In this document: positions 1-5,302 of the stretch, piece after piece | How the letters are laid out: every line of letters starts with the position of its first letter | Numbering within the stretch: position 1 is the first letter of the stretch | DNA from: Betaproteobacteria bacterium | GTDB lineage: Bacteria > Pseudomonadota > Gammaproteobacteria > Burkholderiales > SG8-41 | Direction of reading: 5' to 3' | NCBI GenBank assembly: GCA_021300125.1 | Contig: JAJTHX010000195.1 | Span: 1 to 5,760 of the forward strand | DNA: 5,760 nucleotides | Made by a program: the position numbers and the translations under genes | Notes under the pieces: model-generated | Seen by the model: the letters and a program-made list of their open reading frames with translations, nothing else | Told to the model about the DNA's origin: nothing | The model's database searches: none

Positions 1-83
1 ACTGCGTGATGGTGATGCCTTCGAAACGGCTGTATCGCAGCCAGACCGCGGTGCGCATGGGCCGTTTTGTGACGGCGCACTGA
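1..83 (+). CDS. 3' end of an unrecognised protein-coding gene (partial)
   Basis: An open plus-strand frame enters from the left edge (first full codon at base 3) and ends at TGA 81-83. It encodes 26 residues finishing in ...AVRMGRFVTAH. Most of its third codon positions are G or C, as in the other genes here. Frame 1 is closed by a stop at 7-9, and frame 2 stays open but has much weaker third-position bias. The gene is convergent with the Bug gene at 137-1108, and the two stop codons are only 53 bases apart. A long hairpin begins four bases after the stop. The tail is too short to assign to a family, and I do not recognise it. The claim that it is coding rests on codon bias, the well-placed stop and the hairpin behind it. 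Confidence 0.55.
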   Translation, partial: CVMVMPSKRLYRSQTAVRMGRFVTAH

Positions 84-86
84 ATC

Positions 87-131
87 CGCGCGCCGGTGGT
101 GCGGCCCGCGGGGCCGCACCGCCGGCGTGTG
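87..131. terminator. Long GC-rich hairpin between convergent genes, probable terminator
   Basis: Bases 98-107 (ggtgcggccc) pair perfectly with 111-120 around a three-base loop. The stem continues outward through 91-96 with 122-127. In plus-strand RNA it extends to 87/131 with three G-U wobbles, giving about 21 pairs. In minus-strand RNA those three wobbles become C-A mismatches. The structure fills the gap between the plus-strand stop at 81-83 and the minus-strand stop at 137-139. No T-tract follows on either strand, so it is not a classical intrinsic terminator. It could act as a transcription barrier or as a 3'-end stabiliser after Rho-dependent termination. Confidence 0.6.
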
Positions 132-136
132 CCCTG

Positions 137-1108
137 CTAGGGCTGCTGCTTCAGCCCCGCGCGCTTGATGACGTCAGCCCACTTCAGGTATTCCTTGCGG
201 ATGAACTCGGTGAACTGCTCCGGCGTCGAGCCGAGCGGGTCGGTTCCGAGTGCGGCGAAACGTTCGACCACTAGGGCCGACTTGGTCGCTTTCTGCACTT
301 CTTCGCTGAGGCGGGTGACGATGGGCCGCGGGATGCCCGCCGGGCCGATGATGCCGCCCCAGGTGGTGACCTCGTAACCGGGCAGGCCGGATTCGGCCAC
401 GGTCGGCAGGTTCGGAAACGGCTTGATGCGTTTGCTGCCGGTGACGGCAAGGCCACGCAGGCGGCTGCTGGTGATGTGTGGCGCGAGGCTGCTGGTCGGG
501 TCAAACAGGAACTGCACAAACCCGGACATGGTGTCGACGGCCGCCTGGGCGCCGCCCTTGTAGGGCACATGCAGGATGTCGGTCTTGCTCAGGGCCTTGA
601 AATACTCGCCCGCGAGATGGCCAACAGTGCCGTTGCCGGCCGAACCGAATGACATCTGGCCGGGGCGTGTTCGCGCCAGCGCGATCATGTCCTTCACGCT
701 CTTGACCGGCAGGGTCGGCGACACGGCCAGCAGCAGCGGCGAGCTGATGCCCTGCGAGATGGCCTGGACTTCCTTCTCGACGTCGTACGGCAGGTTGGCG
801 GACATGCTGCGATTGATCGCGAGCGGGCCGGCACCGGCATAGGCGATGGTGTAGCCGTCGGCCGGCGATTTGACCAGGGCCTGCATGCCGATGGCGCCGC
901 CCGCGCCGGCACGATTGTCCACAACGATCTGCTGACCCAGCTGGGTGGAGAGCTGGGTGCTGATGATCCGCGCCGAGGAGTCCGTCGCGCTGCCCGCGGC
1001 AAAGGGTACGATCAGGCGCAGCGCGCGGTCGGGATAGTTGGTTTGCGCCATGGCGCTGGTTGCGGCCAGGGTCAGCAGGGCACAGCAGAGTTTTTGGGGG
1101 GCATTCAT
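137..1108 (-). CDS. Bug/TctC-family periplasmic solute-binding protein
   Basis: This is a complete 323-residue tripartite tricarboxylate receptor (Bug) protein, the usual length for the family. Family members bind small organic acids or related solutes in the periplasm, with a two-lobed fold. A Sec signal peptide spans residues 1-21, with a hydrophobic core and likely cleavage AMA|Q. Family landmarks follow in order: the first ligand-loop segment PFAAGSATDSSAR (35-47), DNRAGAGGAIG (64-74), SPADGYT (81-87), SFGSAGNGTVGHLAG (153-167), HVPYKGG (180-186), FPNLPTVAESGLPGYE (231-246) and GPAGIP (255-260). The start at 1108 is supported by a GAGGA ribosome binding site nine bases upstream. The stop is TAG. 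The gene lies 182 bases downstream of the DUF1501 gene, with dyad-rich sequence between, so it probably has its own promoter. No TctA or TctB gene is adjacent. The ligand cannot be predicted from sequence. Family assignment is very secure. Confidence 0.95.
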   Translation of the reverse strand: MNAPQKLCCALLTLAATSAMAQTNYPDRALRLIVPFAAGSATDSSARIISTQLSTQLGQQIVVDNRAGAGGAIGMQALVKSPADGYTIAYAGAGPLAINRSMSANLPYDVEKEVQAISQGISSPLLLAVSPTLPVKSVKDMIALARTRPGQMSFGSAGNGTVGHLAGEYFKALSKTDILHVPYKGGAQAAVDTMSGFVQFLFDPTSSLAPHITSSRLRGLAVTGSKRIKPFPNLPTVAESGLPGYEVTTWGGIIGPAGIPRPIVTRLSEEVQKATKSALVVERFAALGTDPLGSTPEQFTEFIRKEYLKWADVIKRAGLKQQP

Positions 1109-1117
1109 CGTGCGTCG

Positions 1118-1122
1118 TCCTC
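1118..1122 (-). promoter_or_regulatory. Ribosome binding site of the Bug gene ending at 137
   Basis: On the minus strand GAGGA lies nine bases before the ATG at 1106-1108. This is a good Shine-Dalgarno match and fixes the start in front of the signal peptide. Confidence 0.75.
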
Positions 1123-1188
1123 AGGTCGTTTTTGAATCGTTGGCCTGCGTGCACCGGTGCGTCACGGTCCGGTGACTGAATGTATCAC

Positions 1189-1202
1189 TTCAACCAGTTG
1201 AA
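1189..1202. promoter_or_regulatory. Perfect dyad, candidate repressor operator
   Basis: The plus strand reads ttcaac-ca-gttgaa, a perfect 6-2-6 inverted repeat in an AT-richer patch 81-94 bases upstream of the Bug start codon at 1108. Two more symmetric sequences lie between it and the gene: gcaccggtgc (1151-1160, a perfect palindrome) and gtcac...gtgac (1161-1176). Short dyads of this size are typical of MarR-, GntR- or IclR-type operators, but no regulator gene is in the window. I could not place a convincing -35/-10 pair beside it. The symmetry is seen directly; the regulatory role is inference. Confidence 0.3.
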
Positions 1203-1204
1203 TG

Positions 1205-1244
1205 AGGCCCCCGATGCCGGGGCGGCCTGAACGAGGCCCGGGCC
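1205..1244 (-). terminator. GC-rich hairpins after the DUF1501 gene, weak terminator candidate
   Basis: Two structures sit 47-86 bases beyond the DUF1501 stop. One is an imperfect hairpin at 1205-1228, formed by ccccg/cgggg around the loop atgc and extended outward by aggc/gcct past a two-base bulge. The other is the perfect palindrome ggcccgggcc at 1235-1244. Neither is followed by a U-tract on the minus strand, so any termination would have to be Rho-assisted or weak. Read-through into the downstream Bug gene cannot be excluded. Confidence 0.3.
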
Positions 1245-1290
1245 CTGCACTGCCTGGCGTGCGGATGCGCAAGCGCGTGAATCGGGGCGA

Positions 1291-2499
1291 TCAGGCCCGG
1301 ATCAGGTCCAGCGGCACATGCCGCCCGCGCAGCACCGCTGCCGCGTCCAGCCCCCACCAGCGTTCGAGCACGGTGGCATACAGCGCGCGGAAATCCACCG
1401 CATGCTGCACGTTGCCGGCGCTGTCGAGGCGGCTGAAGTCGGGCGGCGCGCCATAGAGGCCGCCGCGCACGCGCCCGCCGATGACGAAGTGCACGCTGGC
1501 CGTGCCGTGGTCGGTGCCGCCGCTCTGGTTCTGCTGCGGGCGGCGGCCGAATTCGGCGTAGCTCATCACCAGCGCGGATTCCCACAGACCCAGTTCGGTG
1601 AGCGCGCTTTTGAGGGCGACGAGGCCTTCGGCCAGTTCCTGCAACAGGCGCGCCTGGCGCTGGAGCTGGCCGACATGGGTGTCAAAGCCGTTGAGCGAGA
1701 GCTTGATCACCGGCACGCCGGCATTGGCCGCAGCGACCTGCGCCGCGGTGCGCACGGCATTGCCGAAGGCGCCGTTGGGAAACACGGCGCTGAAGCTGCG
1801 GTCGGCGCGCAGCTTTGAGGCGGCACCGCTCACTGCCTGCTCCACGCGCAGCACGTGCGCCAGCGCCGGATTGGCCGCCGCCACACTCGCGGGATTGGCC
1901 AGCCGCGACTGGCGCAGGAACTGCTCGGGGTTGACCAGCGTCACCGCACGGCCGGCGCGCCCCGCAAGCGGACCGAGTTCGGCACCGCCCACCACCACGC
2001 CGTCGGCAGCACTGCCTGCCGGCAGCGGCACGGCGCTGAAGCTGCGCGTGAGCCAGCCGGCGTCGAGGTATTCGCTGCTGTTGGAAGCGGTGTCCCAGAT
2101 TTCGATGGAGCGGAAATGCGAAAGGTTGGGCTGCGGGTAGCCCACGTTCTGCACCAGTGCGAGTTCGTTCGCCTGCCACAGCGGCAGCAGCGGCCGCAGT
2201 TCGGGATGCAGGCCGGCGCGCTCGTCGAGCGGCAGCACCTGCTCGCGCGCAATGGCGATGCCGGGGCGCAGGCGATAGTACTCGGCATCGGCGTAGGGAA
2301 TCAGGGTGTTGAAGCCGTCGTTGCCGCCCTTGAGCTCGACCAGCACCAGCAGCCTCCGCTCGCCGCGCGCGGGCGCGGCCTGCGCGGGCCAGGGCAGCCA
2401 GCTCACCGCGGCGGCAGCGCCCGCGGCGCGGAGGAATCGGCGACGGTTTTGCATCAGGGCCGGGTTGTTCATGGCGGGCTTGTGGTCGGGTCGGATCAT
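1291..2499 (-). CDS. DUF1501 family exported protein with Tat signal
   Basis: This is a complete 402-residue DUF1501 protein. The family is placed in the alkaline-phosphatase/sulfatase superfamily, but no reaction is established. The N-terminus carries a twin-arginine motif, NRRRFLR (18-24), an alanine-rich core and a likely cleavage site AQA|A (39-42), implying export of a folded, possibly metal-loaded protein. Landmarks follow: LVELKGGNDGFNTLIPY (53-69), LSHFRSIEIWDTA (126-138), GFDTHVGQ (271-278), YAEFGRR (314-320) and GGTDHGT (327-333). The Asp and His residues in these motifs are the likeliest metal or active-site ligands, which is inference. The start at 2499 overlaps the stop of the DUF1800 gene in ATGA, so translation is probably coupled. 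In-frame ATGs at residues 10 and 16 would also keep the Tat motif, and none of the three has a strong ribosome binding site, so the exact start is uncertain. The stop is TGA at 1291-1293. Confidence 0.93.
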   Translation of the reverse strand: MIRPDHKPAMNNPALMQNRRRFLRAAGAAAAVSWLPWPAQAAPARGERRLLVLVELKGGNDGFNTLIPYADAEYYRLRPGIAIAREQVLPLDERAGLHPELRPLLPLWQANELALVQNVGYPQPNLSHFRSIEIWDTASNSSEYLDAGWLTRSFSAVPLPAGSAADGVVVGGAELGPLAGRAGRAVTLVNPEQFLRQSRLANPASVAAANPALAHVLRVEQAVSGAASKLRADRSFSAVFPNGAFGNAVRTAAQVAAANAGVPVIKLSLNGFDTHVGQLQRQARLLQELAEGLVALKSALTELGLWESALVMSYAEFGRRPQQNQSGGTDHGTASVHFVIGGRVRGGLYGAPPDFSRLDSAGNVQHAVDFRALYATVLERWWGLDAAAVLRGRHVPLDLIRA

Positions 2500-4010
2500 T
2501 TGAGTTGATACGCGGGATCGAGCACCAGCGCGCGCAGGTCTTCGAGGCCGGGTTGTGCGCCGGTGACTGCATGCACCGGCGCCACCGCGAGCACCGCGCG
2601 CGCCGGCGGTGTGCCCTTGAGTTTGACCAGCCAGGCATCGGCATCAAAACGCACCTGGCCGAGGGCGAGCCGCGCCCGTGCCTGCCGTGCCGCGGCGGGA
2701 TTGGCAGCCACGTTCGCTGCCACCGCCATCATGCCCATGCCGGCCATGCCCACCGCGAGGCGGTCCTGGAACAGGGTGTCGAGCAGCTGCTTTCTCTGCA
2801 GCAGCGTGGTGGCGTTGATCCACAGCTCGCCGCCGGGCCAGCCCTTGACGTTGGGCGGCGCAAACAGCACCTGGCCGAACTGCCCGGCGGCAAATACGAA
2901 GGGCAGCACGTCGGGCACCTCGAATTCAAACTGGCGCAGTGTGCCCACTACCAGGTCCACCGGTGACTTGACCAGCACGCCGCGGTTCGCCGGCGCATAG
3001 AACGCTTCGGAATTGAAGAGCACGCGCAGCGCGGCGCGGATGTCGTAGCCGCTGCCGCGCAATGCGGCGGCGATGCGCGCCACTTCGGCGGGCACCGGCT
3101 GCGGCGACACAAACTCGAGCCACAGCTTGCGCGCGATCAGCGTCGCGGTCTCGGGGCGTTCCAGCAGCAGGTCGAGCACTTCGCTGCCGCCGAAGTTGCC
3201 CTGGCGACCGAGCACGGTCTTGGGCCCGTCGTCGTGCAGCGCCGGGCGGAATACGAATTCGCCCTCGGGGCTCAGGCTCCAGCCGGTGAAGGCGCGCGCG
3301 ACTTCCTTCACATCCTGTTCGGTGTAGTGACCTTCGCCCAGCGTAAACAACTCCATCAGCTCGCGCGCGAAGTTCTCGTTGGGGCTGCCCTTGCGGTTGA
3401 AGGCGCTGTCGAGGTAGCGCAGCATCGCGGGATCACGTGCCACGGCATGCAGCAGCGTGCCGAAATTGCCCAGCGCCTGCTCGCGCAGCAGCACGTTTTG
3501 CCGGTACATCAGCTGCGGCGACAGCACTTTCTGCAGGCCGGACACGAAGTGGTTGTGCCAGAACAGCGTCATCCGCTCACGCAGCGGGTCAGGGGTAACC
3601 AGCATCTGCCGCAGCCACCATTCGCGCAGTTGGATGCCGCGATCAATACGCTCGGCCACGACGCGGGTGCGGGTCTCGGCATCGAGGCTGGCGAGGCGTC
3701 CCGGCGGGAAGTACGGCTCGCGCACCCAATCGGGCTCGGGCAGCACGCCGCCTTTCACCGCCAGCAGCCGCTCGGTGGCCTGGGCGCGCGTGAGTCTGGC
3801 GTAGGTTTCGACTTCGGCGAGGCTCGCGCCAAAGCCGGCGCGGTTGAGCAGGTGGCGTGCGTTGTCAGGTCCCAGCGTTGCGGCCGTTGCCGCCGCTGCC
3901 CAGACCATCAGCATCAGAACGGCGAGCAGGCGCAGGACCTGGCGCAGGCCTTCGCTGCGCGTGCCGGCACCGCCTTGCGTCAATCGGGGTGTTGCCATTG
4001 AAAGTGTCAT
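2496..4010 (-). CDS. DUF1800 family exported protein
   Basis: This is a complete 504-residue DUF1800 protein, of ordinary length for the family. Its biochemical function is unknown, but it is very often encoded next to DUF1501. A basic, unusually long n-region is followed by a hydrophobic core (about 25-41) and a likely Sec cleavage site ATA|A (41-44). There is no twin-arginine motif. Family landmarks are ARHLLNRAGFG (51-61), RMTLFWHNHFVSG (146-158), NENFARELMELFTLG (211-225), EVARAFTGWSL (236-246) and PPNVKGWPGGELWIN (385-399). A small methionine/glycine-rich stretch, GMAGMGMMAV (421-430), lies towards the C-terminus. The start at 4010 has only a weak GGTGG upstream. A second ATG at residue 5 has no ribosome binding site. 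The stop TGA overlaps the DUF1501 ATG, making this the first gene of a tight two-gene unit. The strong terminator at 4148-4188 separates it from the Bug gene upstream, so the promoter should lie within about 140 bases before the start, although I see no clear consensus there. Confidence 0.93.
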   Translation of the reverse strand: MTLSMATPRLTQGGAGTRSEGLRQVLRLLAVLMLMVWAAAATAATLGPDNARHLLNRAGFGASLAEVETYARLTRAQATERLLAVKGGVLPEPDWVREPYFPPGRLASLDAETRTRVVAERIDRGIQLREWWLRQMLVTPDPLRERMTLFWHNHFVSGLQKVLSPQLMYRQNVLLREQALGNFGTLLHAVARDPAMLRYLDSAFNRKGSPNENFARELMELFTLGEGHYTEQDVKEVARAFTGWSLSPEGEFVFRPALHDDGPKTVLGRQGNFGGSEVLDLLLERPETATLIARKLWLEFVSPQPVPAEVARIAAALRGSGYDIRAALRVLFNSEAFYAPANRGVLVKSPVDLVVGTLRQFEFEVPDVLPFVFAAGQFGQVLFAPPNVKGWPGGELWINATTLLQRKQLLDTLFQDRLAVGMAGMGMMAVAANVAANPAAARQARARLALGQVRFDADAWLVKLKGTPPARAVLAVAPVHAVTGAQPGLEDLRALVLDPAYQLK

Positions 4011-4033
4011 CCACCACCCGCCCTGGCCGGCAC

Positions 4034-4058
4034 CACTGCGTGCCGGTTCACGGCAGTG
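4034..4058 (-). promoter_or_regulatory. Inverted repeat upstream of the DUF1800 start
   Basis: cactgc (4034-4039) and gcagtg (4053-4058) form an inverted repeat 24-48 bases before the DUF1800 start codon. With one bulged base the pairing extends three more pairs inward. A competing short stem, ccggca/tgccgg, overlaps the left arm. It could be an operator or a 5'-leader hairpin affecting translation. Short stems are common in GC-rich DNA, so this is tentative. Confidence 0.22.
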
Positions 4059-4147
4059 ATACTAGCGCCATCGGGACGTGGCCGTGGCGCACCGGGCGGG
4101 GATTTTTTTGTAACGGTTTGTGTCGCGGGCGTCCGCGGCAGACCCTG

Positions 4148-4188
4148 AAAAAACCACGGGCCTGGTCACCAGGGTCACCAGGCCCGTG
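4148..4188 (-). terminator. Rho-independent terminator of the Bug gene 4226-5203
   Basis: On the minus strand a perfect 12-pair stem (4177-4188 with 4155-4166; plus-strand arms cacgggcctggt and accaggcccgtg) encloses a 10-base loop. One base later comes a run of six U (4148-4153). It begins 38 bases after the TAA stop at 4226-4228. This is a canonical intrinsic terminator and works only in the minus direction, since no T-run follows the stem on the plus strand. It marks the end of the upstream Bug transcript and insulates the DUF1800-DUF1501 unit. Confidence 0.88.
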
Positions 4189-4225
4189 TCTGCAGGCGGA
4201 TGGGTTCAGGCCCGCCACCAGCGAC

Positions 4226-5203
4226 TTACATCGGCTTCAGCCCTGCGGCGGCCGCGACCTTTTTCCATTTCGCGATTTCGCTGCGGATCATCGCCGCATG
4301 TTCGGCCGGCGAGTTGCCCACCGGCTGGGCGCCGCTGTCGATCATGGCCTGGTTGTTCTTGGGATCGGTCACCGCAATGCGCAGCGCGTCGTTGAGGCGC
4401 TTGACGATGGGTGCCGGAATGCCGGCGGGCCCGAGGTAGCTGAAGGGGCTGGTGACGACAAAGTCCTTCACGCCGGATTCGACCATGGTCGGCACGTTGG
4501 GGAAGGAGACAAAGCGCCTCTCGCCGCACTGGGCGATCATGCGCAGGCGGTTGGCCTGAATGTGGCCGGCGACCGCCGGGATGCTGACGAAGGAAAACTC
4601 CACGTGTCCGGCAACGAGATCCACGATGGACGGGCCCGCGCCCTTGTACGGGATGTGCACGGTGTTGATGCCGGTCGAGGCATTGAACAGCGCGCCCGAG
4701 AGGTGACCCAGCGCGCCCTGCCCCGAGCTGGAAAAGTTGAGCTGGCCCGGCCGCCGCTTGGCGAGGTTGACGAGGTCCTGCACAGTCTTCACCGGCAGCG
4801 AGGGGTGCACCAGCAGCCCGGCGGGAATGTCGGCGATGATGCCCAGCGGCGTGAAGTCCTTCTCCGCATCGAATGGGATGTGCTTGAGCAGCGCGGGGTT
4901 GAAGAGGAAACTCGCCGCCGCGATCAGCGTGGTGTAGCCGTCGGGCGCAGCGCGCGCCACCATCTCGGTGCCGATGTTGCCGCCGGCGCCGGGGCGGTAG
5001 TCAATCACCAGCTGGTGGCCGAGTACCTCGCCCATTTTCGGCGCCAGCAGGCGAAACAGCACATCGCTGTTGCCACCGGGGGCGTTGGGGTTGATGACAC
5101 GCAGGATTTTTACGGGAAACTGCTGGCCCGCAACGGGGGCGGCCACCAGCGCGGACACTGCGGCGGCGCAGACCAGCGCTGCGCGCGTAAGGCTCAACGA
5201 CAT
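4226..5203 (-). CDS. Bug/TctC-family periplasmic solute-binding protein
   Basis: This is a complete 325-residue tripartite tricarboxylate receptor (Bug) protein, full length for the family. A Sec signal peptide covers about residues 1-26 (likely cleavage VAG|Q). Landmarks in order: the first ligand-loop segment INPNAPGGNSDVLFR (37-51), IDYRPGAGGNIGTE (67-80), APDGYT (86-91), NFSSSGQGALGHLSG (156-170), HIPYKGAGP (183-191), FPNVPTMVESG (234-244), then LGPAGIPAPIV and a C-terminal amphipathic region ending AAAAGLKPM. The first loop has NPNAPGG where most family members have PFAPGG, so the ligand may differ from that of the other Bug proteins here. The start at 5203 is fixed by a GGAGGA ribosome binding site seven bases upstream. 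The upstream neighbour is another, clearly divergent Bug gene 97 bases away on the same strand. A strong terminator follows. No membrane transporter subunits are adjacent, and the substrate is unknown. Confidence 0.95.
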   Translation of the reverse strand: MSLSLTRAALVCAAAVSALVAAPVAGQQFPVKILRVINPNAPGGNSDVLFRLLAPKMGEVLGHQLVIDYRPGAGGNIGTEMVARAAPDGYTTLIAAASFLFNPALLKHIPFDAEKDFTPLGIIADIPAGLLVHPSLPVKTVQDLVNLAKRRPGQLNFSSSGQGALGHLSGALFNASTGINTVHIPYKGAGPSIVDLVAGHVEFSFVSIPAVAGHIQANRLRMIAQCGERRFVSFPNVPTMVESGVKDFVVTSPFSYLGPAGIPAPIVKRLNDALRIAVTDPKNNQAMIDSGAQPVGNSPAEHAAMIRSEIAKWKKVAAAAGLKPM

Positions 5204-5210
5204 GACGTTC

Positions 5211-5216
5211 TCCTCC
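5211..5216 (-). promoter_or_regulatory. Strong ribosome binding site of the Bug gene 4226-5203
   Basis: The minus strand reads GGAGGA seven bases before the ATG at 5201-5203. It is the best Shine-Dalgarno match in the window and suggests efficient translation of this binding protein. Confidence 0.85.
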
Positions 5217-5249
5217 GGAAGATGCTTTAGTTATCGGTACTTCGGGACA

Positions 5250-5255
5250 ATCATA
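5250..5255 (-). promoter_or_regulatory. Possible -10 box (TATGAT) upstream of a Bug gene
   Basis: TATGAT on the minus strand matches the sigma-70 -10 consensus at five of six positions and lies about 47 bases before the start codon at 5203, inside the 97-base gap between the two Bug genes. No good -35 hexamer sits 16-18 bases upstream. This is a weak candidate for an independent promoter of the second Bug gene. Confidence 0.22.
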
Positions 5256-5285
5256 GCCCAGATACCCGCGGCCACGGGAGACCTC

Positions 5286-5302
5286 AAAAGCCCTGGCGGG
5301 CT
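5286..5302 (-). terminator. Short hairpin with U-run at the stop of the partial Bug gene
   Basis: In minus-strand RNA, AGCCC (5302-5298) pairs with GGGCU (5293-5289) across a four-base loop and is followed by three more U. The stem starts inside the TAG stop codon. It is short (5 pairs), so it would be at best a weak or attenuating terminator, allowing some read-through into the next Bug gene. Confidence 0.3.

Noticed and set aside
1855..2508. Plus-strand open frame opposite the DUF1501 gene
   Set aside because: It is a shadow of the strongly coding minus-strand frame. It shows no motifs and has His/Gln/Arg-rich composition typical of antisense translation.
1682..2647. Minus-strand alternative frame of 321 codons across the DUF1800/DUF1501 junction
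   Set aside because: It is Arg/Ala-rich out-of-frame translation and overlaps two genes with family motifs in other frames.
3234..4001. Plus-strand open frame opposite the DUF1800 gene
   Set aside because: It is antisense to conserved DUF1800 motifs and has no independent start signal or domain.
4103..4109. T7 run on the plus strand as a plus-strand intrinsic terminator
   Set aside because: The GC-rich sequence before it forms no stem longer than about three pairs, and no plus-strand gene is seen upstream.
4164..4179. Direct repeat ggtcacc (4164-4170 and 4173-4179) as a binding site
   Set aside because: It lies within the arms and loop of the terminator hairpin and is explained by that structure.
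5168..5203. Possible lipoprotein signal in the Bug protein starting at 5203 (Cys at residue 12)
   Set aside because: The Cys is inside the hydrophobic core and preceded by Val rather than a small residue, so there is no lipobox. A normal Sec cleavage site follows near residue 26.
3857..5230. Plus-strand open frame of 457 codons, antisense to the Bug gene and crossing the intergenic region
   Set aside because: It runs through the terminator and opposite a well-supported Bug gene, and its translation is Arg/His/Gly-rich low-information sequence with no recognisable domain. Long antisense frames are expected in GC-rich coding DNA.
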